A DNA stretch of 64,000 nt from Reichenbachiella carrageenanivorans (GTDB taxonomy: Bacteria > Bacteroidota > Bacteroidia > Cytophagales > Cyclobacteriaceae): the NCBI RefSeq assembly GCF_025639805.1, contig NZ_CP106735.1:124001-188000 (forward strand). Direction: 5' to 3'. The notes beneath the pieces are model-generated. The model was not told where the DNA came from. It saw nothing but the letters and a program-made list of their open reading frames with translations, and did not search any database. Each line of letters opens with the position of its first letter. Within the stretch, counting starts at the first letter, position 1. The translations under genes were made by a program, and so were the position numbers. Below, in pieces: positions 34,729 through 43,764 of the stretch.

Positions 34729-37629
34729 TTAAGCTTCTACCACTTCTTCAAATTCTTCTACTGGAATACAGCTGCAAAACAAGTTTCTATCGCCATAAGC
34801 ATTGTCTACTCTACCTACAGATGGCCAAAATTTATTGGCTCTCAAATAGTCTAAAGGATAAACGGCCTCTGATCTAGAGTAACCATGATTCCAGTCATCC
34901 ACCAATACAGAATCTGCTGTATGTGGCGCATTTTTCAATACGTTATCTACTGGATCCATGTTGCCACTAGCTACCGCTTCCACTTCTTCTCGGATTTGCA
35001 ACAACGCATCACAGAATCGGTCCAGCTCTTCCTTTGTTTCACTTTCCGTAGGCTCGATCATAAGTGTACCTGCTACAGGAAATGACACAGTAGGCGCATG
35101 GAATCCATAATCCATCAATCGTTTAGCAATATCTTCTACCTCTATACCAAACGCCTTGAATGCACGACAATCCACAATCATCTCGTGAGCACAACGTCCA
35201 TTTATTCCTGTATATAATATGGGAAACTTAGTTTCTAGTCTAGTTTTGATATAATTGGCATTTAGGATTGCCATTTTAGTGGCGTTGAGCAAACCATCTG
35301 CACCCATCATGGCGATATAACCATATGAGATCGGCAACACCCCTGCGCTGCCAAAAGGAGCTGCAGAGATGGCTGTAATAGCCTTACCATTATTTATATC
35401 CACCAACGGGCTTCCAGGCAAATACGGAGCTAAGTGCTTTGCCACACCAATTGGCCCAATACCTGGCCCTCCACCTCCATGAGGAATAGCAAATGTCTTA
35501 TGCAAATTAAGATGACAAACATCTGCTCCTATATGCCCAGGGCTAGTTAGTCCCACCTGTGCATTCATGTTAGCCCCATCCATATACACTTGTCCGCCAT
35601 GTTCGTGTATGATTTCACATATTTCGATCACACTCTCCTCAAATACACCATGCGTAGATGGGTAAGTAATCATTAGTGAAGACAAGGTATCTTTATATTG
35701 TTCTGCTTTGGCTTTTAAGTCCGCTACGTCGATGTTTCCTTTTTCATCGCATTTCACTATCACCACCTTGTTGCCAGCCATTACTGCACTGGCAGGGTTA
35801 GTACCATGAGCCGACGAAGGGATCAAAGTTACATCTCTGTGACCTTCACCTTTGTCTTCCAAATAGGCTTTGATCACCAACAATCCTGCATACTCTCCTT
35901 GCGCACCTGAGTTGGGTTGCAAAGAAGTAGTATAGAATCCTGTGATTTCTGACAACCACTCAGTAAGATTAGATATCATCACTCTATATCCATCCGTTTG
36001 ATCTACAGGCGCAAAAGGGTGCATTTGTGCAAATTCAGGCCAAGTGATTGGAATCATTTCCGAAGTTGCATTCAGCTTCATAGTACATGATCCCAATGAA
36101 ATCATCGAATGTGCCAGCGACAAATCTTTGTTTTCTAACCTCTTTAAGTATCTGAGCATTTCATGCTCAGACTGATACTTTTGGTATACTGGGTGTTCTA
36201 GGAATTTTGAAGTACGATCAAAATCTCCATTGAATGTGATTTTCACCTGGTTAGCCGCTTCGATCACAGCCGAACGATCAATGGTCTTTGCTCCAATTTT
36301 ACTAAAAATAGCTACCACTTCTTCCAATTCGGTCACCGTATGTGTTTCGTCGAAAGCAATGCCTATAGCGTCTTCTGCGTAATAATTGAAATTTATTCCT
36401 TTTGCTTCCGATTCTTCTCTTATTTGCTGCTTGAGCGCATCGTCAGCTTTTATTTTTAAAGTATCAAAATACACTTCATTTTCCTGCACAAAGCCTATTT
36501 CGGTTAGATACTTACTAGCCAATTGCGCCAATCCATGAATTCTAGATGCAATTCTTTTCAAACCTTTAGGGCCATGATAGACGGCATAAGCACCAGCAAT
36601 CACACCCAGCAACACCTGCGCTGTACAAATATTAGATGTCGCTTTTTCTCTTCTGATATGCTGTTCACGAGTTTGCAACGCCATACGATAAGCTTTGTTG
36701 CCATGGCTATCTTGTGACACACCAATAATTCTACCTGGTATTTGCCTTTTAAATTCGTCTTTGGTAGCGAAGAATCCTGCATGTGGCCCACCAAAACCCA
36801 TCGGAACACCAAAACGCTGGGTAGTACCCACGACTACGTCCGCACCCATTTCTCCAGGAGGAGTCAACAGCACCATACTCATCAGATCCGTAGCTACTGT
36901 AATAAATACTTGATTGTCCTGTGCTGTAGCAAACAATGTCCGGTAATCCTCTACACTACCTTCAGCATTCGGATACTGCACCATCAGTCCATAGTATTCT
37001 GAAGATGAGATATCTACTTCCTCATATTTACCAATTTCCAACTCAATACCTAATGGCAGTGCTCTGGTTTTCAACACATCAAGTGTTTGGGGAAAAATAC
37101 GTTCATCTACAAAATACTTTACAGATGTTTTCTTCTCTTTTTTTCTTAACGCAAACAGCATGGTCATGGCTTCTGCTGCTGCAGTTGCTTCGTCGAGCAA
37201 CGACGCATTGGCGATCTCCATACCCGTCAGATCCGAAACCATCGTTTGAAAGTTCACGAGTGCTTCTAATCGTCCTTGTGCTATTTCGGCTTGATAGGGA
37301 GTATAAGCAGTATACCACCCTGGATTTTCCAATATATTTCTTTGAATTACTGCTGGTGTTACACAGTTGTAATACCCTAACCCTATAAATGATTTGAAAA
37401 CTTTGTTCTTTGACGCAATCTCCTTGATGGATCTTACATAACTAAACTCATCCAATGCTTCTGGAATATTGAGCGCTTCTCTCTTTCTGATATTTTCAGG
37501 TACTGTTTGATCGATCAATTCATCTACAGTATCAACACCAACGGTGTCCAACATCTGTGAAATATCATCATTGGATGGCCCATTGTGTCTATGCTGAAAA
37601 TGGGTGCGTTCGTTAAGATTTGCTATCAT
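34729..37629 (-). CDS. gcvP: glycine dehydrogenase (decarboxylating), P-protein
   Basis: 966 residues, the single-chain (fused) P-protein of the glycine cleavage system; it decarboxylates glycine and transfers the aminomethyl group to lipoyl H-protein; cytoplasmic. PLP is bound by Lys711 in CHLNLHKTFAIPHGGGGPG. The N-terminal half starts FQHRHNGPSNDDISQML, and IGLGYYNCVTPAVIQRNIL is the P-protein signature. gcvT and gcvH are not in the window. Its -7 promoter element lies at 37687-37694 (minus) and a large imperfect palindrome lies farther upstream at 37800-37838. Confidence 0.97.
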   Translation of the reverse strand: MIANLNERTHFQHRHNGPSNDDISQMLDTVGVDTVDELIDQTVPENIRKREALNIPEALDEFSYVRSIKEIASKNKVFKSFIGLGYYNCVTPAVIQRNILENPGWYTAYTPYQAEIAQGRLEALVNFQTMVSDLTGMEIANASLLDEATAAAEAMTMLFALRKKEKKTSVKYFVDERIFPQTLDVLKTRALPLGIELEIGKYEEVDISSSEYYGLMVQYPNAEGSVEDYRTLFATAQDNQVFITVATDLMSMVLLTPPGEMGADVVVGTTQRFGVPMGFGGPHAGFFATKDEFKRQIPGRIIGVSQDSHGNKAYRMALQTREQHIRREKATSNICTAQVLLGVIAGAYAVYHGPKGLKRIASRIHGLAQLASKYLTEIGFVQENEVYFDTLKIKADDALKQQIREESEAKGINFNYYAEDAIGIAFDETHTVTELEEVVAIFSKIGAKTIDRSAVIEAANQVKITFNGDFDRTSKFLEHPVYQKYQSEHEMLRYLKRLENKDLSLAHSMISLGSCTMKLNATSEMIPITWPEFAQMHPFAPVDQTDGYRVMISNLTEWLSEITGFYTTSLQPNSGAQGEYAGLLVIKAYLEDKGEGHRDVTLIPSSAHGTNPASAVMAGNKVVIVKCDEKGNIDVADLKAKAEQYKDTLSSLMITYPSTHGVFEESVIEICEIIHEHGGQVYMDGANMNAQVGLTSPGHIGADVCHLNLHKTFAIPHGGGGPGIGPIGVAKHLAPYLPGSPLVDINNGKAITAISAAPFGSAGVLPISYGYIAMMGADGLLNATKMAILNANYIKTRLETKFPILYTGINGRCAHEMIVDCRAFKAFGIEVEDIAKRLMDYGFHAPTVSFPVAGTLMIEPTESETKEELDRFCDALLQIREEVEAVASGNMDPVDNVLKNAPHTADSVLVDDWNHGYSRSEAVYPLDYLRANKFWPSVGRVDNAYGDRNLFCSCIPVEEFEEVVEA

Positions 37630-37686
37630 TTTGGATTCGGGGTTTACAGCTTTTCAAACAAATAATTTTCCCTTTGAAAATTTGCG

Positions 37687-37694
37687 CAAAGCTA
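37687..37694 (-). promoter_or_regulatory. -7 promoter element for gcvP
   Basis: On the minus strand this reads TAGCTTTG followed by CGC, matching TAnnTTTG, with a leader of about 57 nt to the gcvP ATG. No -33 at the usual 19-21 nt spacing. Confidence 0.5.
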
Positions 37695-37799
37695 ATCTGA
37701 ATTCACCAAAAAAATACGAACGTATTGCCTTAAAATGATACTTTATTGATAGAGAAATGTATTGTGAGGAAGCTGAAATTGAAGGGAGAGGAATCGATA

Positions 37800-37838
37800 C
37801 TTGTGGGATTAGGTACCTTTGTACCTATTCCCCACAAG
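37800..37838. repeat. 39-bp imperfect inverted repeat upstream of gcvP
   Basis: Arms CTTGTGGG (37800-37807) and CCCACAAG (37831-37838) with inner arms AGGTAC and GTACCT around a 4-nt centre; only the short joining segments do not pair. No T-run follows on either strand, so it is not an ordinary terminator. Confidence 0.65.
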
Positions 37839-37990
37839 ATCTTTTCAACCAGCTATGGAAAGAAAGACTTTATAATCCATCTTTCTGTAGCAATTATAAC
37901 TGCTTTCTTTTTTCTGGTAAATTATATTCTATGAATCAAAATATTTTTTCGACGAATCTCTCAATTTCATAGACGAATGAAAAAAACAAC

Positions 37991-39271
37991 TTATCTCCTC
38001 TTTTTTGTAACCTTGATATTCTTTCCTTTTTTATCATGAAAAGCGCCTTTGTAATCTGGATCTAGTTTCTTTTTACGATAATCTATTTCCCTTAATTGTT
38101 CTTGTTGCTCAATAAATGGCGTCTTTTCTACTTCTACTTCTACAGGGATGGATAGCTCTTTAATTTTTTTATCAATTAACTTCTCTATCTGCTTGATATG
38201 ATAAGCCTCCGCTTGATTGGCAAATGTGATCGCTATACCTGTTTGCTCAGCCCGTCCCGTGCGACCTATCCGATGTACATAATCCTCATAAATCAGAGGC
38301 ACATCAAAATTAATCACATGAGACACCATACTTACATCCAAACCACGTGCAGCCACATCTGTAGCTACCAACACTTTTATTTCGCCATTTTTAAAGGCAT
38401 CGATGGAATTGAGCCTGGTATTCTGCGCCTTATTCCCATGGATTACTTTCACAGATTTAGTCACTTTGCGCTCGATATACTTGTAAATATTGTCCGCATT
38501 CGCCTTCGTCTTTACAAAAATGATGATTCTACTCATTTCCTCTTGCTCCAAGAGATAACCAAGCATGTTGATCTTCGTCTTAAAATTAGGCACAAAATAC
38601 AAGGACTGTGCAATCGTATCTACGGTAGAGGACTGCGGAGTCACTTCGACCTTTTCGGGAAACTCTAAAAACTCAGCAGAAAGATTTTCTACAATAGCAG
38701 ACATCGTTGCCGAAAACAAGAGATTCTGGCGTTTGACAGGGATAACCTCAAGTAACTGACGAATCTGTGGCATAAACCCCATGTCCATCATTTTATCTGC
38801 TTCATCAATCACCAGTGTTTTAATTTGCTTAGTACCAAAAGCCCCCTTACGATACAAATCCATCAGTCTACCTGGCGTCGCCACCAGTATATCTACACCC
38901 TCCTTCAGTTTTTCTTCTTGGACTTTCATACCCGTACCTCCGTATACTGCAGTATATCTCAAATCTACATAAGTCGTGTATTTCTTAATATTCTCATTGA
39001 TCTGAATAGCCAACTCTCTAGTAGGTGCCAATATCAGCGCTCGTGGATCGTTACCTTGTGCATATTTCAGTTTCATTAGCAAGGGCAATACAAAAGCGGC
39101 CGTCTTACCCGTACCAGTCTGGGCTATGCCCATCACATCGTGGCCTGCCAGCACGAGTGGAATAGCCTTCTGCTGTATAGGAGTAGGTGAGAGATAGCCA
39201 GCGTCAGTAATTGCACTGAGCACCTGTTTATTAAACTTAAAATCTGAGAAATTTTTGATGTTATTCGCCAT
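37991..39271 (-). CDS. DEAD-box ATP-dependent RNA helicase
   Basis: About 426 residues, the RhlE-type compact form. Motifs in order: Q motif TPIQQKAIP, I AQTGTGKTAA, Ia PTRELA, Ib TPGRLMD, II VIDEADKMMD, III SAT, IV IIFVKTK, V TDVAARGLD, VI HRIGRTGR. The C-terminus is basic (KKLDPDYKGAFHDKKGKN), probably RNA-binding. Roles in RNA turnover or ribosome assembly are known for this group; the specific target is unknown. The ATG at 39271 is preferred over an upstream in-frame TTG at 39280. Confidence 0.95.
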   Translation of the reverse strand: MANNIKNFSDFKFNKQVLSAITDAGYLSPTPIQQKAIPLVLAGHDVMGIAQTGTGKTAAFVLPLLMKLKYAQGNDPRALILAPTRELAIQINENIKKYTTYVDLRYTAVYGGTGMKVQEEKLKEGVDILVATPGRLMDLYRKGAFGTKQIKTLVIDEADKMMDMGFMPQIRQLLEVIPVKRQNLLFSATMSAIVENLSAEFLEFPEKVEVTPQSSTVDTIAQSLYFVPNFKTKINMLGYLLEQEEMSRIIIFVKTKANADNIYKYIERKVTKSVKVIHGNKAQNTRLNSIDAFKNGEIKVLVATDVAARGLDVSMVSHVINFDVPLIYEDYVHRIGRTGRAEQTGIAITFANQAEAYHIKQIEKLIDKKIKELSIPVEVEVEKTPFIEQQEQLREIDYRKKKLDPDYKGAFHDKKGKNIKVTKKRR

Positions 39272-39383
39272 GGATAGCAATTAGATGCCGGAGCCAATTA
39301 ATTTTGTATTGCAATTTATCAAGTTTCAAGCGAATCCTTGCGACAATTGCACAAATCAGATTTTTACTTAATCAAATCCTACG

Positions 39384-40724
39384 ATGGCCAAGTACACACT
39401 CATCAAAAACGCCAAAATTGTAAACGAAGGCACCATGCTCGCGCATGACGTACTAATCAAAGATCAACGCATTGAAAAAATAGGCTATGACCTCTCTCAC
39501 AGTACGGCAGAAATAGTAGATGCTAACGGCAAGTTTTTGCTTCCAGGCCTCATAGATGACCAAGTACACTTCAGAGAACCAGGCCTAACACATAAGGCAG
39601 ACATTTTCACAGAAAGCAGAGCTGCAGTAGCTGGAGGTATCACTTCATTCATGGAAATGCCCAATACTGTACCTAATACGCTAACCCAAGAATTGCTTCA
39701 AGACAAATACGATATCGCTGCTCAATCTTCGTTAGCCAACTATTCATTTTTCATGGGGGCATCCAACGACAATATTGATGAAGTAATGAAAACCAATCGC
39801 CAAAATGTCTGCGGCATCAAAGTGTTTATGGGATCATCTACAGGCAATATGCTGGTAGACGACGAGAAAACACTAACTGAATTATTTTCTAGAGCAGAAA
39901 TGATTATAGCTGCACATTGTGAAGACGAAGGAACCATCCGAAGAAACACCACACTATTCAAAGAACGCTACGAAGGCAAGATTCCATTCACAGCTCACCC
40001 GTTGATTCGAAGTGAAGAAGCTTGCTACCTATCGTCTTCGAAAGCCGTAGCCTTGGCCAAAGCCAACAACACCAAATTTCACGTCTTGCACATCTCTACA
40101 GGAAAAGAAACGGAGCTATTCGACAATGCTATCCCCCTCAAAGACAAACTGGTAACTTCCGAAGCCTGCATCCATCACATGTGGTTTTCAGACGAAGACT
40201 ACCTCACCAAAGGCGGCCTGATCAAATGGAACCCTGCGGTAAAAACTGCTTTCGATAGAGACACCATCTTTCAGGCCATGTTGGACGACAAAATAGATGT
40301 GATTGCTACCGATCATGCACCACACACTGCCCAAGAAAAAAATAACGACTACTTGAACTGCCCATCGGGAGGGCCGCTGGTACAGCATGCCCTACCTGCT
40401 ATGCTTGAGCACTACCTCAATGGAAAAATTTCAATCGAACGCGTAGTGGAAAAAATGTGTCACAACCCTGCCATTTTATTCGAAGTCAAAGACAGAGGTT
40501 ATATTAGAGAAGGCTATTATGCAGACTTGGTACTAGTAGACACGGCAGATCTCTGGCGAGTAGAGAAAAACAATGTGCTTTCTAAATGTGGGTGGAGCCC
40601 ATTCGAAGGTCAATCATTCCGAAGTAAAATCACTCATACTTTTGTGTCTGGACATATGGCTTATGCCAATGGTACATTCAATGAAGGTGCGAATGGAGAT
40701 CGATTAACTTTTAATAGAAAATAA
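39384..40724 (+). CDS. dihydroorotase
   Basis: 446-residue amidohydrolase of pyrimidine synthesis, which cyclises carbamoyl-aspartate to dihydroorotate; cytoplasmic. Type I markers: PGLIDDQVHFREPGLTHKAD (His60-62 metal site), Lys of GIKVFMGSSTGN (the conserved spot for carboxylated Lys or equivalent), AHCEDEG, VLHISTG, and VIATDHAPHT with the catalytic Asp. FREPG and ATDHAPH together separate it from hydantoinases. It is monocistronic, with tRNA-His and its promoter immediately downstream. Cytidine deaminase nearby on the other strand is also pyrimidine-related, though not co-regulated. Confidence 0.92.
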   Translation: MAKYTLIKNAKIVNEGTMLAHDVLIKDQRIEKIGYDLSHSTAEIVDANGKFLLPGLIDDQVHFREPGLTHKADIFTESRAAVAGGITSFMEMPNTVPNTLTQELLQDKYDIAAQSSLANYSFFMGASNDNIDEVMKTNRQNVCGIKVFMGSSTGNMLVDDEKTLTELFSRAEMIIAAHCEDEGTIRRNTTLFKERYEGKIPFTAHPLIRSEEACYLSSSKAVALAKANNTKFHVLHISTGKETELFDNAIPLKDKLVTSEACIHHMWFSDEDYLTKGGLIKWNPAVKTAFDRDTIFQAMLDDKIDVIATDHAPHTAQEKNNDYLNCPSGGPLVQHALPAMLEHYLNGKISIERVVEKMCHNPAILFEVKDRGYIREGYYADLVLVDTADLWRVEKNNVLSKCGWSPFEGQSFRSKITHTFVSGHMAYANGTFNEGANGDRLTFNRK

Positions 40725-40737
40725 ATTCAAGATTAGA

Positions 40738-40770
40738 TTTGGAAATTTATAATACAAATTTCTACATTTG
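40738..40770 (+). promoter_or_regulatory. promoter of tRNA-His
   Basis: TTTG (-33) at 40738-40741 and TACATTTG (-7) at 40763-40770 with 21 nt between them, matching the Bacteroidota consensus. Transcription would begin around 40775, about 38 nt before the mature tRNA. Confidence 0.65.
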
Positions 40771-40812
40771 CACTCCTTTTTAAGGGGTCGACCATCAGGG
40801 TTGATTAAAATG

Positions 40813-40886
40813 GTGATTGTAGTTCAGTTGGTTAGAACGCCTGGTTGTGGTCCAGGAGGTCGCCGGTTCGAGTCCGGTCTTTCACC
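40813..40886 (+). tRNA. tRNA-His (GTG anticodon)
   Basis: Cloverleaf with D stem GTTC/GAAC, anticodon stem CCTGG/CCAGG around TTGTGGT (anticodon GTG), and T stem GCCGG/CCGGT with TTCGAGT loop. The preceding G at 40812 and discriminator C at 40886 supply the G-1:C73 pair used by HisRS. CCA is not encoded. The acceptor stem GTGATTG against CTTTCAC leaves two adjacent T-T mismatches (positions 5-68 and 6-67); see findings. A promoter lies upstream and a terminator follows. Confidence 0.95.
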
Positions 40887-40887
40887 C

Positions 40888-40919
40888 AAAAAGCCTTACA
40901 GTAATGTGAGGCTTTTTTT
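40888..40919 (+). terminator. Rho-independent terminator after tRNA-His
   Basis: AAAAAGCCTTACA pairs with TGTGAGGCTTTTT (one T-G wobble) around a GTAA loop, followed by a T-run. It starts 2 nt after the mature tRNA end. Confidence 0.9.
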
Positions 40920-40977
40920 GTGCCTTCGATTATCAAAAACCAACTTAAAAAGCCCTACTCTTTTCGAAGGTTATATT

Positions 40978-41463
40978 TCAACCCTTCAAACTTTTCGAGT
41001 CAAACCCAAAAGGCAATAAATCCCCTACTGTGGTCTTTAATATTTCATTGCTAGGACAGACAAATAGCAATTGAATTGGTTTGTCTTGTTTGCTTTCGTA
41101 TTCCATCATGGCCTGCCGGCAATTACCACAGGAAGAGGCCATTACATAGTCCGCTGCATCTTTAGGCCTAGCTGCGATAGCAACCATTTTCACTTCTTTA
41201 CGAGGGTGATTAGCCCCTGCACTGAAGATAGCTACACGCTCTGCACAAAGTCCTGAAGGGTAGGCTGCATTCTCTTGATTGCTACCCTTCACTACTGTAT
41301 CATCCGCTAATAGCACAGCTGCTCCCACATAAAAATTAGAGTATGGCGCATAAGCCTGAGTCACAGCCTGCTGAGCCTCCAAAACCAGCGACTGCTCTAC
41401 TATGCTCAGTTCATCAAAATCACACAAGTCGGCTTCAATATGCAGAGTCAATTTCTTAGCCAT
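40978..41463 (-). CDS. cdd: cytidine deaminase
   Basis: 161 residues, the small tetrameric type; deaminates cytidine and deoxycytidine for salvage. The zinc site is Cys73 with catalytic Glu75 in SGLCAERVAIFSA and Cys112/Cys115 in SSCGNCRQAM. YAPYSNFYVGAAVL is the usual substrate-binding start of the fold. It is monocistronic, with its 3 prime end near the tRNA-His terminator. Confidence 0.95.
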   Translation of the reverse strand: MAKKLTLHIEADLCDFDELSIVEQSLVLEAQQAVTQAYAPYSNFYVGAAVLLADDTVVKGSNQENAAYPSGLCAERVAIFSAGANHPRKEVKMVAIAARPKDAADYVMASSCGNCRQAMMEYESKQDKPIQLLFVCPSNEILKTTVGDLLPFGFDSKSLKG

Positions 41464-41633
41464 AACAGAAAATCTAGGTTTAAATACATTAAAGCAACAG
41501 GATCAATTTAATACTTATTTTTTTAATCAAATGTTTTGTTAGTAGCCCTGAAAATAGGATAATTTGCCCTTCTATAAAGTCGACCAACAACCTAAAAACA
41601 ACACAAACACCCAAAAAAAACAATACACTTATC

Positions 41634-42962
41634 ATGAAAAAAGTACTTGTACTTGGCGCAGGCAGATCGTCTTCTACGTTGATAGAGTTCCTACTAGATC
41701 ATGCAGAAACAAACGACTGGCAAGTAGTAGTGGGAGACCTAGACGAATCACTCGCCAAAGAAAAAATAAATAAAAACCCGAGAGGGGAAGCTATAATTTT
41801 CGACATCTTCAATGAAGATCACAAACAAAAACTCAAATCAGATTTTGACTTGGTGATATCTATGATGCCAGCATCTTTTCATATACATGTAGCTAAAATC
41901 TGTGCTATTCATGGCATCAATATGCTGACCGCCTCCTACCTCACAGACGAAATCAAAGCACTCAACGACGAATTCAGGAAAAACAACGCTGGTCTAATTA
42001 TGGAAATGGGTCTTGACCCAGGGATCGATCACATGTCGGCCATGAAAGTACTCGATCGTATCCGAGAAGCAGGACATAAACTTCGTGCCTTCGAGACTTT
42101 TACTGGTGGGCTATTGGCACCAAGCCATGACGACAACCCTTGGAAATACAAGTTTACGTGGAACCCTAGAAATGTAGTACTTGCTGGTCAAGGTTATACC
42201 AAATTTATCCAAGAAGGCAGATACAAATACATCCCATATCAAAAGCTATTCAGACGAACTGAGGTGATACATATCCCCGAATACGGCTACTTCGAAGGCT
42301 ACGCTAACCGTGATTCGCTCAAATACCTAGATGCCTATAAACTACAGGGCATCAAAACTCTATATAGAGGCACCCTAAGACAACCTGGTTACTGCAAGGC
42401 TTGGGACGTTTTTGTACAACTGGGAGCTACCGACGACACCTACGAGCTACAAGATGTTGCCCACTTGACTCATAGACAATTCATCAACTCCTTTCTTTCA
42501 TTCAACCCCGATGATTCCATTGAATTGAAATTAGCTCACTACCTGAAGCTGGATTTGGATTCAGAGGAAATGTACAAACTTAAATGGCTGGGCATGTTTG
42601 AAGAAGAGCTGATAGGACTAGACAAAGGAACTCCTGCCCAAATATTAGAACACATTCTAAAAAAGAAATGGACAATCCGACCAGATGAGAAAGACATGAT
42701 TGTAATGTGGCACAAATTTGAATACTTCGAGGGAGAAGAATTAAAGCAAATTCAGTCTTACATGGCGATAGAAGGTCAAAATGCCGTACATACCGCCATG
42801 TCTAAAACAGTAGGGCTACCGCTAGCCGTCTCTGCTCAGTTGATCTTACAAGGCAAAATGAATCCTAAAGGGGTCCATATCCCCACGGATAGAGACATCT
42901 ACGCTCCTGTACTCAGCGAATTAGAATCTCACGGCATCACGTTCAAAGAATGTGAGATGTAA
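41634..42962 (+). CDS. saccharopine dehydrogenase family protein
   Basis: 442 residues. The Rossmann start is KKVLVLGAGRSSSTLIEFLL, then VISMMPASFHIHVAKICAIHGINMLTASYLTDE and GLIMEMGLDPGIDHMSA, the hallmark of glutamate-forming saccharopine dehydrogenases (LYS9/AASS C-terminal half). FTWNPRNVVLAGQG and TLYRGTLRQPGYCKAWDVFV follow. In lysine breakdown it would yield glutamate and aminoadipate semialdehyde; in other organisms the reverse direction is used in synthesis. Direction here is inferred as catabolic because glutaryl-CoA dehydrogenase is present in the window. A terminator overlaps the yebC promoter downstream. Confidence 0.88.
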   Translation: MKKVLVLGAGRSSSTLIEFLLDHAETNDWQVVVGDLDESLAKEKINKNPRGEAIIFDIFNEDHKQKLKSDFDLVISMMPASFHIHVAKICAIHGINMLTASYLTDEIKALNDEFRKNNAGLIMEMGLDPGIDHMSAMKVLDRIREAGHKLRAFETFTGGLLAPSHDDNPWKYKFTWNPRNVVLAGQGYTKFIQEGRYKYIPYQKLFRRTEVIHIPEYGYFEGYANRDSLKYLDAYKLQGIKTLYRGTLRQPGYCKAWDVFVQLGATDDTYELQDVAHLTHRQFINSFLSFNPDDSIELKLAHYLKLDLDSEEMYKLKWLGMFEEELIGLDKGTPAQILEHILKKKWTIRPDEKDMIVMWHKFEYFEGEELKQIQSYMAIEGQNAVHTAMSKTVGLPLAVSAQLILQGKMNPKGVHIPTDRDIYAPVLSELESHGITFKECEM

Positions 42963-42985
42963 AGGAGACAAAAAGTGATTACTCA

Positions 42986-43014
42986 AAGGCCTTGTTTTCG
43001 AATAAGGCCTTTTT
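42986..43014 (+). terminator. terminator after the saccharopine dehydrogenase gene
   Basis: AAAGGCCTT (42987-42995) pairs with AAGGCCTTTT (43004-43013) around a 8-nt loop. Its T-run runs directly into the yebC -7 element. Confidence 0.75.
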
Positions 43015-43015
43015 A

Positions 43016-43023
43016 TATATTTG
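43016..43023 (+). promoter_or_regulatory. -7 promoter element for the YebC-family gene
   Basis: TATATTTG followed by CGG, 23 nt before the ATG at 43047; it immediately follows the upstream terminator T-run. Confidence 0.55.
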
Positions 43024-43046
43024 CGGTCTGTAAATAAAATAATAAA

Positions 43047-43760
43047 ATGGGAAGAGCATTTGAATTTAGAAAAGCACGGAAATTGAAACGCTGGGGCGCC
43101 ATGTCCCGAACGTTCACCAGAATTGGAAAGGACATAGTAATCGCCGTAAAGGCAGGAGGACCTGATCCAGACACCAACTCCAGACTACGTGCCGTGATGC
43201 AAAATGCCAAGGCAGCCAACATGCCTAAGGACAACATTGAGCGCGCCATCAAAAGAGCGACCGACAAGGCTCTAGGCGACTACAAAGAAACTTTGTTTGA
43301 AGGCTATGCCCCACATGGTATTGCTGTATTGGTAGAAACAGCTACAGACAACAACAACCGTACGGTAGCCAACGTACGAAGCTATTTCAACAAGTGCGAT
43401 GGAAACCTCGGCACCTCAGGATCTGTAGAATTCATGTTTGAGCACCAGTGCAACTTTCGTTTAAATAACGAAACTCTAGACCTAGATGCCGAAGAGCTCG
43501 AATTGGAACTGATCGACTTTGGAGCTGAAGAGGTATTCGATGATGAAGATGGCATGATGGTCTATGGAGGGTTCGCAAACTTTGGTGCGTTGCAGAAATA
43601 CTTCGAGGAAAACAATATTGAAATTTTATCTTCTGGGTTTGAAAGAATCCCTACTACTACTAAAGAGCTAACCGAAGCGCAACAAGAAGATGTAAATAAA
43701 CTACTAGAAAAGCTAGAAGAGGATGACGACGTTCAAAACGTCTTTCACACCATGGCTTAA
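43047..43760 (+). CDS. YebC/PmpR-family regulator or translation factor
   Basis: 237 residues, full family length. Starts GRAFEFRKARKLKRWGAMSRTFTRIGKDIVIAVKAGGPDPDTNSRLR, the near-invariant YebC beginning, with AKAANMPKDNIERAIKRA and GYAPHGIAVLVETATDNNNRTVANVRSYF. Long called a transcription regulator (PmpR), the family is also linked to relief of ribosome stalling. The C-terminal acidic tail DDVQNVFHTMA is typical. It converges with the PAS kinase, 4 bp between stops. Confidence 0.95.
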   Translation: MGRAFEFRKARKLKRWGAMSRTFTRIGKDIVIAVKAGGPDPDTNSRLRAVMQNAKAANMPKDNIERAIKRATDKALGDYKETLFEGYAPHGIAVLVETATDNNNRTVANVRSYFNKCDGNLGTSGSVEFMFEHQCNFRLNNETLDLDAEELELELIDFGAEEVFDDEDGMMVYGGFANFGALQKYFEENNIEILSSGFERIPTTTKELTEAQQEDVNKLLEKLEEDDDVQNVFHTMA

Positions 43761-43764
43761 TGCA

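Larger units (their letters stand above)
37630..37990 (-). other. 361-bp gap upstream of gcvP
   Basis: It holds the gcvP -7 element at 37687-37694, a near-perfect inverted repeat at 37800-37838, and two GACGAAT direct repeats near 37950 and 37972. Short open frames of 62-71 codons exist on the plus strand but overlap each other in different frames and lack a family match. I see no gene that I can support. Confidence 0.5.

Noticed and set aside
36936..37388. 150-codon open frame antisense to gcvP
   Set aside because: It lies wholly inside gcvP, which is clear and full length; this is a shadow frame.
37746..37972. 62- and 71-codon open frames in the gcvP upstream gap
   Set aside because: They overlap in two frames over a palindrome, neither has a family likeness, and one relies on a TTG start.
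38198..38668. 156-codon open frame antisense to the helicase gene
   Set aside because: It lies inside a well-supported helicase gene on the opposite strand and has no recognisable motifs.
40741..40812. Possible second tRNA or leader RNA before tRNA-His
   Set aside because: No cloverleaf arms were found; the segment is explained by a promoter and a short leader.
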